From contig JAITPM010000055.1 of assembly GCA_031289425.1 (NCBI GenBank), positions 1 to 64,000 of the forward strand: a DNA stretch of 64,000 bases, in the 5' to 3' direction. The translations under genes and the position numbers were made by a program. Each line of letters begins with the position of its first letter. The first letter of the stretch is position 1. The DNA is from Fusobacteriaceae bacterium (GTDB lineage Bacteria; Fusobacteriota; Fusobacteriia; Fusobacteriales; Fusobacteriaceae). Below the pieces are notes generated by a model. It did no database searches. It was given only the letters and a program-made list of their open reading frames with translations, and was not told the origin of the DNA. Of this stretch, positions 10,024 to 19,949 are shown in pieces.

Positions 10024-11307
10024 ATGGGATTTTTTATACTATTTATAGTTTTGATAACGATAGGTATACCAATAGGGATGGTACTTGCTATAACAGGATT
10101 ATTACCGGGGCTTCTCAATCCACAAAACGTAGCAATAGCACCCCCTCTTATAGTACGAGCCATGATAAACGGAGTGGATAGCTTTCCTATTTTAGCAGTT
10201 CCTATGTTTATACTATCAGGAAATATTATGGCAAAAGGAAAAATAAGTGAAAAATTATTTAATTTTTTCTCGTATTTTATAGGAAATATTCCTGCGGGAA
10301 TGCCAATAGCTACAGTTGTGACATGCCTATTCTATGGAGCTATATCTGGTTCAGGGCCTGCTACCACAGCAGCAGTCGGAGCTATGACAATACCTATACT
10401 AGTCAACCTAGGTTATGAAAAAATATTTGTAACTTCTCTGGTAGCAGTAGCAGGAGGATTGGGAGTAATTATACCTCCGAGTATTCCTTTTATATTCTAT
10501 GGACAAGCAGCCAATCAATCTGTAGGGCATCTATTTATAGCAGGAATTGTTCCTGGATTATTGATAGGCGGATGCCTCATGCTCTATTCATATTATTTTT
10601 GTAAGAAACATGGTGAAGATAGAGCAAAATTAAAAGCGCATACGGCTCAAATCAGAGAAAAAGGATTCTTAAAATTGTTATATTCTAGTTTTGGAGCTCT
10701 TATGTCTCCGGTTATTATATTAGGTTGTATCTATGGTGGAGTTGCCTCTCCTACAGAAGCAGCAGTTATATCAGTTTTTTATTCTATATTTTTATCATTA
10801 TTCGTGTATAAAACAATAAAATTTAAAGAAATAGCAGAAATATTTTTGGGAACAGTTGGAACATATGCGACAATATTATTTATCATAGCAGCGGCTATAG
10901 GTTTTGGTAGAGTAGTAACTGTATATCAAGTACCTACATTGGTAGAAAATTTTATAGCCAACACAGTAAGTAGTAAGATAGCCTTTTTAATATTGTTAAA
11001 TGTAATTTTACTCTTTGTAGGAATGATAATGGATACAACTCCTGCGATACTTATATTAGCACCTATTTTATTAAAGGCGGCAGAAGTGTTTCACATAAAT
11101 AGTATTCATTTTGGGGTAATAATGGTAGTTAATCTAGCTATAGGGTTTGTGACACCACCGCTAGGGGTAAATTTATTCGTAGCTAGCTCCATATCGGGTG
11201 AGAAAATAGAAGATATTGTAAAACATGCTATTCCATTTATATTTGCGTTCATAATTGCTCTGATTTTTATTACCTTTATACCTACATTGAGCTTGATACT
11301 ATTATAA
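10024..11307 (+). CDS. TRAP transporter large permease (DctM-like)
   Basis: 427 aa; LGVIIPPSIPFIFYG, SPTEAAVISVFYS, GFVTPPLGVNLF motifs. Confidence 0.95.
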   Translation: MGFFILFIVLITIGIPIGMVLAITGLLPGLLNPQNVAIAPPLIVRAMINGVDSFPILAVPMFILSGNIMAKGKISEKLFNFFSYFIGNIPAGMPIATVVTCLFYGAISGSGPATTAAVGAMTIPILVNLGYEKIFVTSLVAVAGGLGVIIPPSIPFIFYGQAANQSVGHLFIAGIVPGLLIGGCLMLYSYYFCKKHGEDRAKLKAHTAQIREKGFLKLLYSSFGALMSPVIILGCIYGGVASPTEAAVISVFYSIFLSLFVYKTIKFKEIAEIFLGTVGTYATILFIIAAAIGFGRVVTVYQVPTLVENFIANTVSSKIAFLILLNVILLFVGMIMDTTPAILILAPILLKAAEVFHINSIHFGVIMVVNLAIGFVTPPLGVNLFVASSISGEKIEDIVKHAIPFIFAFIIALIFITFIPTLSLILL

Positions 11308-11379
11308 TATGCTTAAAACATCAAAAATAATAAAAAAAGAGAATTAAATAAAAAATAAAAATTTTAGGAGGGTAAAAAT

Positions 11380-12387
11380 ATGAAAAAATTTACAAAGTTA
11401 TCAATATTGTTAATAATATTTTGCATGAGTATTCTAGGAACAACTGTTGCATTTGCTGAAGATAAACCTATAGAATTGCATATTGGTTGCGATTCTCCGG
11501 AAGATACAGTTACTTATATCTTCTTAGAAAAATTTGCTGCCCTATTGGAAGCTAAGACTAATGGAAAGGTCGTTGTACGGAGATATTCTAATGCTAAACT
11601 GGGAAATGACGTAGAATTAATAGAAGGAGTGCAAAATGGAAATGTAACTTTTGCCGTGCAAAATACTGCTCCTCAAGTAAATTTTATTCCGGAATTAGCT
11701 GTATTTGACCTACCTATGGCATTTCCAAATATAGAAATCGCAAGAAAAGTTATGTCAGGAAAATTATTGGAAGAACTTAGAAAAGCTCATGCAAAGAAAA
11801 ATATCACTTTGCTTGCATATGCTGATCAAGGATTCAGACAAATGTCAACTAATAAAGCAGTAAGTAAATTGGAAGATTTAAAGGGACAAAAGATAAGAAC
11901 AATGTCAAATCCTAATCACGTGGCATTTTGGAAAGCTGTAGGCGCAAACCCTACTCCTATGACATTTGGTGAAGTATATATATCATTACAGCAAAAAGCA
12001 ATAGACGGACAAGAAAACCCTCTAGAAGCTATCATTGCTGCAAAATTACATGAACAACAAGACTATATTGTCTTGACTAATCATTTTGTACATGCATTAT
12101 CATTAATCGGAAGCCCGGCAATAATAGAAACTCTTCCGAAAGAAGTACAAGACGCTATTCCTCTTGCAGCAACAGAAGCTAAAGAGTATGCTTATAAGAT
12201 GACTGACGAAAGAGCAGCAGGAAGGGTGAAAATAATAGAAGACAGCGGGACAAAAATATTAGCTATAAGTGATGAATTGTACAATCAAATGAAAGAAGCA
12301 GGAAAACCTGTATACGAATCAATAGAAAAGAAGATTGGAAAAGATTTGGTAGATTTGATTCAAAAAGAAGTAGAAGCAGCAAAATAA
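11380..12387 (+). CDS. TRAP transporter substrate-binding protein (DctP-like)
   Basis: Signal peptide; GQKIRTMSNPNHVAFWKAVGANPTPMTFGEVYISLQQKAIDGQENPLEAI. Confidence 0.95.
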   Translation: MKKFTKLSILLIIFCMSILGTTVAFAEDKPIELHIGCDSPEDTVTYIFLEKFAALLEAKTNGKVVVRRYSNAKLGNDVELIEGVQNGNVTFAVQNTAPQVNFIPELAVFDLPMAFPNIEIARKVMSGKLLEELRKAHAKKNITLLAYADQGFRQMSTNKAVSKLEDLKGQKIRTMSNPNHVAFWKAVGANPTPMTFGEVYISLQQKAIDGQENPLEAIIAAKLHEQQDYIVLTNHFVHALSLIGSPAIIETLPKEVQDAIPLAATEAKEYAYKMTDERAAGRVKIIEDSGTKILAISDELYNQMKEAGKPVYESIEKKIGKDLVDLIQKEVEAAK

Positions 12388-12400
12388 TAATAAATTCTTA

Positions 12401-12438
12401 TTAAATGGTGCATCTATAAAATTAGACGCACCATTTAA
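12401..12438 (+). other. Intercistronic stem-loop 14 nt after dctP stop, no U-tract
   Basis: TTAAATGGTGC a TCTA-TAAAAT-TAGA c GCACCATTTAA, then A-rich sequence and the next SD. Confidence 0.75.
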
Positions 12439-12455
12439 AAAAAAGAGGTGATATT

Positions 12456-13322
12456 TTGAGTAATAGAATACAAGGGACAACAGGTCTCATTGGATTAATA
12501 GGAAATCCATTGAAACATAGCAGGTCTCCTCATATGCATAATTCAGCTTTTGACAAATTAAAATTGGACTATGTGTATCTATGTTTCGAAGTTATGGAAG
12601 AAGGACTGGATGGAGCAATAAATGCATTAAAAATCTTGAATGCCAAGGGTTCAAATATTACTTTTCCACACAAACAAGCAGTTTTGAATTATCTGAATCA
12701 TATATCGGAAGATGCCAAAATAATAGGGTCTGTAAACACGATAGAAATCAATCCGAAAACGAAAGAAATAACGGGTTATAATACAGATGGCAGAGGTTTT
12801 ATAGCTTCTCTCGATGAGCAAAATGTGGGGTTTAGAGGAAAAAAAGTAGTGCTCTGTGGTGTCGGTGGAGCTGGAAGAGCTATATCTATCCAACTTGCCT
12901 ATGAAGGAGTAGGAGAGCTTTGTATCAAGGAAGTAAACAAAGAATTGGCAAATGAAATAAAAAGAATAATAGATACAACATTTAAAACTGTAAAAGTTAG
13001 AATACTAGATGACAGCGAAGAAACTTTAAAAGAAGAACTAAAAGCATCAAAATTATTTATAAACGCAACACCTCTTGGTATGAAAGGTCGTGAAGATAAA
13101 TGTGTAATATCAAGAAAAGATGTGCTTAATAAGGATTTATTTGTATATGATATAGTCTATGACCCGAGAGAAACTATATTGTTGAAATATGCAAAAGAAA
13201 TGGGATGTAGGACAAGTAACGGAATAAACATGATGATATGGCAAGGAGCTATAGCATTTAAAATTTGGTTTGGGGTAGATATGCCGCAAGATTATGTGAG
13301 AAAGGAGTTATTCGAAGGATAA
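12456..13322 (+). CDS. Shikimate/quinate dehydrogenase family (AroE/YdiB-like)
   Basis: TTG start; GLIGNPLKHSRSPHMHN, SNITFPHKQ, NTDGRGF, GVGGAGRAI, INATPLGM motifs. Confidence 0.9.
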   Translation: MSNRIQGTTGLIGLIGNPLKHSRSPHMHNSAFDKLKLDYVYLCFEVMEEGLDGAINALKILNAKGSNITFPHKQAVLNYLNHISEDAKIIGSVNTIEINPKTKEITGYNTDGRGFIASLDEQNVGFRGKKVVLCGVGGAGRAISIQLAYEGVGELCIKEVNKELANEIKRIIDTTFKTVKVRILDDSEETLKEELKASKLFINATPLGMKGREDKCVISRKDVLNKDLFVYDIVYDPRETILLKYAKEMGCRTSNGINMMIWQGAIAFKIWFGVDMPQDYVRKELFEG

Positions 13323-13377
13323 AATTTGAAAAAAAGATAAAACAAAAAAATAAAATATAAAAAGAGAGAGTGAAAGT

Positions 13378-14202
13378 ATGAATTTTAAATTTTCTTTAGC
13401 TCATCTGACTATACTTAAGACTTCTCCTTTAGAAATATCTAAAATAGCAGCAGAATGTGGCTATGATTATGTGAGCATAAGACAGATATATATGAATCTA
13501 CTGGGAGAAGATAGGTATGAGCTATATAATGATAAATATATGTTGAATGAAATAAAATCGGTATTTAGAGACACAGGAATAAAACTTTTGGATATTGAGC
13601 TAGCCAGAGTAATTGAAAATACAGATGTAGGTAGTTATGAAAAGGCCTTTGCAATAGGCAAAGAATTGGGAGCAAAGCATGTATTAAATAGTATTTGGAC
13701 TAATAAAAAAGATTATTATATAGAAAAATTTGCTCAAATATGTGATTTGGCAAAACAATATGATTTGACAGTGGACTTGGAATGTGTACCTATAGCCGGA
13801 GTAAGAAAATTATCTGAGGCCATGGAAGTATTAGAAGTTGTGGATAGAAAAAATGCCGGTATTATGATAGATACCCATCATATACAAAGAGCTCAGGATG
13901 ACTATAACGATCTATTGAAAATACCGGATAAATATTTTAATTATTGCCAAATATGTGATGCACCCAGTGATATTCCATCAGAAAGAGAAGAATTAATAAG
14001 AATAATGAGAGAAGGAAGAGATTATTTGGGAGAAGGTGGGATAGATGTAGCGAAGATATTAAATAATATGCCTATAATTCCATATTCTATAGAATTACCT
14101 AATTCTACTATGACAACAAAATTAGGATTTAAAGGTCATGCTAAAAAATGCTTGGATACAGCAAAGGAATATTTGAATAAATATGTGACTGGTAGAAAAT
14201 AG
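13378..14202 (+). CDS. Xylose-isomerase-like TIM-barrel protein (sugar phosphate isomerase/epimerase family)
   Basis: SLAHLTILKTSPLEISKIAAECGYDYVSIR, VDLECVP, IMIDTHH motifs. Confidence 0.82.
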   Translation: MNFKFSLAHLTILKTSPLEISKIAAECGYDYVSIRQIYMNLLGEDRYELYNDKYMLNEIKSVFRDTGIKLLDIELARVIENTDVGSYEKAFAIGKELGAKHVLNSIWTNKKDYYIEKFAQICDLAKQYDLTVDLECVPIAGVRKLSEAMEVLEVVDRKNAGIMIDTHHIQRAQDDYNDLLKIPDKYFNYCQICDAPSDIPSEREELIRIMREGRDYLGEGGIDVAKILNNMPIIPYSIELPNSTMTTKLGFKGHAKKCLDTAKEYLNKYVTGRK

Positions 14203-14235
14203 AAATGGAAAAGCGAGAATGATAAGAGAGGAAAT

Positions 14236-15150
14236 ATGCATATAGAAAAAAATGTAACATTATGTGAAGTCGGGCCTAGGGATGGATTACAAAATGAATT
14301 CAAGGTTTTAACAATTAATGAAAAGTTAGAAATAATAAACAGTATTTCAGAATCAGGATTTATGGTAATAGAAGTGGGTTCTTTTATGAATCCCAAGGCA
14401 GTACCACAGATGGCAAATACTGATGAAGTTTTTTTAAGAATTGATAAAAAAATTGGTGTAGAATATAGAGCCCTTATTGCAAACATAAAAGGAGTAGAAA
14501 GAGCAGCAAAATGTGGATGCAAAAAAGTGAAATTAAATGTATCTGCAAGTAGAGCGCATAATTTGGCAAATCTTAATTGTACACCAGAAGAAACAGTGGC
14601 AGGCTTCAAAAATTGTGTAGAAGAGGCTAAAAAAAATGATATAGGAATATCTGGTTCCATTTCTATGCCATTTGGGTCACCATGGGAAAAGATAATTCCC
14701 ATAGAAGATGTAAAATCAATTATAAAAGCTTACATAACATGTGGAATTACAGAAATATCATTATCAGATGCAGCAGGTGTAGCGATTCCCAATCAAGTCT
14801 TTGATATTTGCACAGCTGTAAAAAAAGAATTTCCACAAATAAAATGGTGGCTTCATTTTCATAATACCAGAGGACTTGCTATAGCCAATATTTTGGCAGG
14901 AATGCAAGCTGGATTTACCAATTTTGATACTTCCTTTGCAGGAATAGGCGGTTGTCCATTTGTGCCGGGAGCGGCAGGCAATGTAGCATCTGAAGATGTC
15001 ATTCATATGCTTTCAGAAATGAAAATAAATACGGGAATTGATATAGATAAAGTGATTGGAACAGGTAAAAAAATAAGAGAAATAATAGGGCATACTACTG
15101 ATAGTTATATATTAAGAGCCGGAAAATCATCAGAACTAATACAAATTTAA
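14236..15150 (+). CDS. Hydroxymethylglutaryl-CoA lyase-like protein
   Basis: VTLCEVGPRDGLQNEF, FHNTRGLAIANI, GGCPFVPGAAGNVASEDV motifs. Confidence 0.9.
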   Translation: MHIEKNVTLCEVGPRDGLQNEFKVLTINEKLEIINSISESGFMVIEVGSFMNPKAVPQMANTDEVFLRIDKKIGVEYRALIANIKGVERAAKCGCKKVKLNVSASRAHNLANLNCTPEETVAGFKNCVEEAKKNDIGISGSISMPFGSPWEKIIPIEDVKSIIKAYITCGITEISLSDAAGVAIPNQVFDICTAVKKEFPQIKWWLHFHNTRGLAIANILAGMQAGFTNFDTSFAGIGGCPFVPGAAGNVASEDVIHMLSEMKINTGIDIDKVIGTGKKIREIIGHTTDSYILRAGKSSELIQI

Positions 15151-15156
15151 CTATAA

Positions 15157-15200
15157 AAATAAAATTACCTAGAGCTAATTTCTAGGTAATTTTATTTTTT
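15157..15200. terminator. Bidirectional terminator ending the catabolic operon
   Basis: AAAATAAAATTACCTAGA-gctaat-TCTAGGTAATTTTATTTTTT perfect stem. Confidence 0.9.
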
Positions 15201-15212
15201 AAATCTATATTT

Positions 15213-16769
15213 TTATTTATTTTTCTTTACATTTCTTATTAAAAATACACTTCTAGGAGTTGGTTCAAAATCGCTGATATAATTTTGTGTTCCCATAAAA
15301 TCACTAGGGTAAACAATTGGCAATACTGCGATATCATCATAGACAATCTTTTGAGCTTCTTCATAGAGTGGTATTCTCTTCTCTATTTCTAAAGTCTCAC
15401 TGCCCTTGTCTAGCAATTCGTTAACTTTTTCATTTTTATAGAAAGAACGATTTCCGCCAGATCCAAAGTTGTCCGAATGGAATATTGGATACATAGTTTC
15501 GTTTGGATCAGGAGAAGTAGGCCATCCAAGAATAAACAAATCATGTTCTCCCTTGCTGATTCTATCCAAATAAGAACTCCATTCTAATACCTCTATAGAT
15601 AAATCTATTCCGACTTCCTTCAATTGATCCTGCATAATTACAGCGGCATCTTTTCTGGCTTGATTTTCATTTACCCACATTTTTAGCTTTAATCCATCTT
15701 TATAACCAGCCTCAGCTAGGAGAGCCTTTGCTTTTGCCACATCTCTTTTTCTATGTTGCAGATTTTTATTGACCCCCATTACTGCTGGAGGAACAAAAGA
15801 GTCTGCTACAATAGCAGCTTTTTGATAAGCAGTATCGGCAATAGCTTGTAAATCAATCCCATACGCCAATGCTTCTCTAACTCTCAAATCATTTAAATAA
15901 GTTTTTTGAAAATTTATTCCTATATAAGTTGTGGATAAAGAAGGCACTTCATGTAATGTCAGGTAGTCTTTACTTTTTACTATATTCATATCCACAGGAT
16001 ATACTGCAAATACTATATCTACCTCTTTAGTTTCAAGGGCTATGCAACGGTTTGTACCTTCAGGAATTATACGGAAAGTCACAGCATCCACACCTGGTGC
16101 CCCCCTAAAATATTCTTTATTTGCTTTTAAAGAAATCTTGTCGCCGGCTTTCCAAGAATCAAATTTAAATGGTCCTGTACCTAGAGGTTCAAAAAATGCT
16201 TTATCTCCTACAGATTCTACATATTTTTTATTAAGTATAGCAGCACTTCCATGTGCCAAATTACCAATTAATGGCCCAAATGGTTTTTTTGTTACAATGT
16301 TTACTGTATAAGGGTCGACTATATCTATTTTATCAATGATTCCCATGAAACTAGCTACTGCAGGAGCTTTAGAACTTCTCTCCAAAGAAAATTTTACATC
16401 TTCGGCAGTCAACTCATCTCCATTATGGAATTTTACACCTTTTTTAATTTTTACTTGCAATGTCAGAGGGTTCACTTGTTCATAACTTTCTGCCAGCGTA
16501 TTTTCAATCTTTACATCTGCTGTCCAGTCAAATAGCCTATCGTAAATATTTAAAGTAAGATTCTGAGAATAGACATCTGTCGTAAGAGATGGATCCAATG
16601 TCTTGGCATCAGTTTGTTGTGCTACGATTAATTCACTATTTTCAGTTTTTGTTCCACTCGCATTTAATGTACCAAATTCAGTAAATAGTATTATAACCAA
16701 TAATGTAAAAGAAAAAAAAGTGTTAATAAACTTTCTCATTTCATATCCTCCTGTAATTTTTATAATCAA
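15213..16769 (-). CDS. ABC transporter substrate-binding protein, family 5 (peptide/OppA-DppA-like)
   Basis: Signal peptide, KTLDPSLTTDVYSQNLTLNIYDRLFDW, VKIKKGVKFHNGDELTAEDVKFSLER. No permease or ATPase genes adjacent. Confidence 0.93.
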   Translation of the reverse strand: MIIKITGGYEMRKFINTFFSFTLLVIILFTEFGTLNASGTKTENSELIVAQQTDAKTLDPSLTTDVYSQNLTLNIYDRLFDWTADVKIENTLAESYEQVNPLTLQVKIKKGVKFHNGDELTAEDVKFSLERSSKAPAVASFMGIIDKIDIVDPYTVNIVTKKPFGPLIGNLAHGSAAILNKKYVESVGDKAFFEPLGTGPFKFDSWKAGDKISLKANKEYFRGAPGVDAVTFRIIPEGTNRCIALETKEVDIVFAVYPVDMNIVKSKDYLTLHEVPSLSTTYIGINFQKTYLNDLRVREALAYGIDLQAIADTAYQKAAIVADSFVPPAVMGVNKNLQHRKRDVAKAKALLAEAGYKDGLKLKMWVNENQARKDAAVIMQDQLKEVGIDLSIEVLEWSSYLDRISKGEHDLFILGWPTSPDPNETMYPIFHSDNFGSGGNRSFYKNEKVNELLDKGSETLEIEKRIPLYEEAQKIVYDDIAVLPIVYPSDFMGTQNYISDFEPTPRSVFLIRNVKKNK

Positions 16770-16932
16770 TAATCAATAATATCAATAAATATATCAATAT
16801 AAATATATTCTATCAATACTAAATTGAACCTATTTTATAATATTTTGACCCTTTTGTCAAATTTTTATTATTATTTTTGTCAATAAATAAATTTTTAATC
16901 AATAAATAGGTGTTTTATTAAAAAATAATATT

Positions 16933-17982
16933 CTAATAAAAAATAGCATTTTCACTTTCATCTATTTCAATTGTACCTTTTTTCCCTCTGCTTACTTTGC
17001 CTATAACTGTTATTTTACTATTTTTATAATCATAATCAACTTCTTGTACTCCACCTTTTACGCCCTTTATTTTAGCAGTTTCATCAGCAAATCTATAAGG
17101 ATAAAACATTTTAAAATGACTAATATTTTCATCATTTTCAAATTTTTCTTTAAAAAATCCAGTTTTTCCTTTTGTAAGTCTCAATAATTTTGGGACTTCT
17201 TTGTTTGCCGAACCACATGCTGGATCTTTATAGACTGGTTCAGGTAATTCATCAGAAAAAACGGTAGTCTCGTAATCATATCCTTCAATATCTGACGGAG
17301 CCATTGCTACAAATAGTCGATAATTTCTTTCTTCTTTCTTTATATTGCGTAATTCTATCAATTTTTCTACTGGAATCACTGTATTCCTTAGTTGCTTGGC
17401 ATCCTTACATACACAAACATAATCCTGCAATGGTGTAAAATAAAGCGTTCCATCAATAAAATTTCCTTTGAGTTCTTGTTTTATCAAATGGAAAGCCGGA
17501 TCGTCAGAAGATAAAGGCTCTGGAAATGTAACATCATCCACTTCCAATTTAAAAGTTTTACCATCAGATTTTACTTTCAATTGTGGGAAATCAACATTTA
17601 CAGGAAATTTTTTTGTATTTAAATTAAAGGTATATTCATGTTCTTTCCCATCATTCAATCCATATCTATCAATAATTGCTCTGACTGCGCCTATCGTCCC
17701 GTGACCACATACCGGTACTTCCCTAAAAGGTAACCAATACTCGACATCAAAGATTTTTTTATTTAAATCATTTACCCGTATGAAATCAATAATCGGAAGT
17801 ATTACAGGGTCTTCACTATTGATACTTATCCTAGCTTGACTAGTTATTTTCCCCTTATCTTCTACACTTATTTCATCAGCAAAAACAATAAGAGCAGGAT
17901 TTCCATGGGCTTTTTCATGTTTATCACTATCATCTGTTGAAAAAGCAAAAACAGTACTTGTTTCATAAATTCTTTTAGCCAT
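16933..17982 (-). CDS. PhzF-family isomerase-like protein
   Basis: GNPALIVFADE, PFREVPVCGHGTIGAVRAI, DPACGSANKEVP motifs. Confidence 0.8.
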   Translation of the reverse strand: MAKRIYETSTVFAFSTDDSDKHEKAHGNPALIVFADEISVEDKGKITSQARISINSEDPVILPIIDFIRVNDLNKKIFDVEYWLPFREVPVCGHGTIGAVRAIIDRYGLNDGKEHEYTFNLNTKKFPVNVDFPQLKVKSDGKTFKLEVDDVTFPEPLSSDDPAFHLIKQELKGNFIDGTLYFTPLQDYVCVCKDAKQLRNTVIPVEKLIELRNIKKEERNYRLFVAMAPSDIEGYDYETTVFSDELPEPVYKDPACGSANKEVPKLLRLTKGKTGFFKEKFENDENISHFKMFYPYRFADETAKIKGVKGGVQEVDYDYKNSKITVIGKVSRGKKGTIEIDESENAIFY

Positions 17983-18015
17983 AATATTTCATCACCTTCC
18001 ATATATATAAATATT

Positions 18016-19635
18016 TTAAACACTTAATGTTTTACCGGCCAATACACCATTATATGTATCGTCCTTTACAGCTATTTGTCCATTTACAAATACATAATCG
18101 AAGCCCAAATTATTACCATTTGGATTTTCATAACTAGAATTTATTCTTAATTTTTTTAAATCAATTATATTAATATCCGCTCTATAACCTTCCTTAATTA
18201 ATCCTCTATTTTTTAATTTTGCAACTTTAGCCGTTAATCCTGATGCCTTGTAAACCATTTCTTCTAATGTTAAAATATTTTTTTCTAATACATATTTTTT
18301 TATTAGAGTAGGAAATGTACCGAAAGCTCTAGGATGCCCAAAAGGATTGGCATAGGTGCTGTGAGTGGCATCCGTCCCAAATGTGGTTCTATTATATTTC
18401 ATAATTCTGATGACATCTTTCTCATCCATAAGATTGTACACAGCCATTGCTTGGCCATTTGATTTCTGTATTATATCAAAAAGTATATCATAAGGATCTT
18501 TTTGTAAATTTAGAGATAGACTCTCTATTGTTTTCCCAACATATTCAGGATTTTCTTCATATTTCGCTACAATAACCCCACTAAAACCGCCAGCGCTATT
18601 TAGTATGATTTCACCAGAACTTCGATTGGATTCAATAAATTTTTTAATTTCACCTCTATAGATACGATCTTCCAAATTTTTTAGCACATTATCATTTCCT
18701 GCTCTTATAAATTCAGTTGGAATTATAGCCGATAAAACTGTAGCTCCTGCTGTATACGGATATTGATCTAACCATATATCAACACCTCTTTTTATTGCAT
18801 CATCAATCAATTTCAAAGTCTCAACAGATTTTCCCCAATTATTTTTACCGCTCACTTTGTGGTGAGATATAATAAGTCTAACTCCAGTTTTTTCCGCTAT
18901 TTCTATAGCTTCCTTGACAGCTTCTATGACCATATCTCCCTCACTTCTCAAATGTGTGGAGTATCGTCCTTTATATTTTGATACTATTTTACATAATTCT
19001 ATTAATTCTTCTTTACCCGTATAAGAGCCCGGCGGATAGATTAATCCCGCTGACATGCCAATTGCACCATTTTCCATGGCTTCTCCCAAGAGATCAATCA
19101 TTTTATTCATTTGTTCCCTGTTGGGAATATCACTACTATTTCCCATCGCAGTATTATGAATAGCTCCATGCCCAACTTGAGGCAAAATATTTACACCAAA
19201 TTTATTTGATTGTAAATATTCAAAAAATCCTTTATAAGTTTTTGATTTTTCATTGATTTCTTGAATTTTTATTTTCTGTTCAAAATTATTCCCCTCTATT
19301 GCTGCTATATATTTAATTTTTCCATTATTCGGAGAGATACCTTCACCACATTGTCCTGTTATTTCAGTAGTTATCCCCTGCAAAAGTTGATTTTTGGCAT
19401 ATACATCAAATAAATTTAAATCTCCGTGGGAATGAGCATCAATAAAACCGGGTGTTATAAATTTGCCACTGGCATAAATGGTGTTTTTAGCATCGCACTC
19501 GGATAAAATACCTATAGACTTTATACTATCATTGACAATACCAATATCAGCGATATAACAGTCATTGTTGTTTCCATCTATTATATTACCATTTTTTAAA
19601 ATATAATCATATAGTATCATTCTTATTTCTCCCAA
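18016..19635 (-). CDS. N-acyl-D-amino-acid deacylase / D-aminoacylase (amidohydrolase)
   Basis: GKFITPGFIDAHSHGD, THLRSEGDMVIEAVKEAIEIAEKTG, ISHHKVSG, GTDATHSTYANPFGHPRAFGTFP. Confidence 0.93.
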   Translation of the reverse strand: MGEIRMILYDYILKNGNIIDGNNNDCYIADIGIVNDSIKSIGILSECDAKNTIYASGKFITPGFIDAHSHGDLNLFDVYAKNQLLQGITTEITGQCGEGISPNNGKIKYIAAIEGNNFEQKIKIQEINEKSKTYKGFFEYLQSNKFGVNILPQVGHGAIHNTAMGNSSDIPNREQMNKMIDLLGEAMENGAIGMSAGLIYPPGSYTGKEELIELCKIVSKYKGRYSTHLRSEGDMVIEAVKEAIEIAEKTGVRLIISHHKVSGKNNWGKSVETLKLIDDAIKRGVDIWLDQYPYTAGATVLSAIIPTEFIRAGNDNVLKNLEDRIYRGEIKKFIESNRSSGEIILNSAGGFSGVIVAKYEENPEYVGKTIESLSLNLQKDPYDILFDIIQKSNGQAMAVYNLMDEKDVIRIMKYNRTTFGTDATHSTYANPFGHPRAFGTFPTLIKKYVLEKNILTLEEMVYKASGLTAKVAKLKNRGLIKEGYRADINIIDLKKLRINSSYENPNGNNLGFDYVFVNGQIAVKDDTYNGVLAGKTLSV

Positions 19636-19726
19636 AATAATTTCTAAACAATTTTATAGTACATCATAGGATAAAAAAAGTCCATAGGTTTTTAATATTT
19701 TTTTGATAAAAAATATAAAAATATGT

Positions 19727-19755
19727 TTGACATTGTTAAAATATTATTATATAAT
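19727..19755 (+). promoter_or_regulatory. Consensus sigma70-type promoter of the met operon
   Basis: TTGACA (19727-19732) - 17 nt - TATAAT (19750-19755), both hexamers exact. Confidence 0.8.
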
Positions 19756-19949
19756 AACACAATCAAAAAGTTTTAAAATGAAAGTTGATTAAGATTTTAT
19801 TATTTTGTTGGAGTTGTCTAAAGATGGAAAATTTTGTTTTATTAACTTTAATAAAAATATTTATCTTTAATCTAATTATTGTAATTTTTTCTAAAATTAC
19901 AATGACTTTTTTTCATTTTGTTACTCTATTAGCAAAAGAAAGTATCCCA

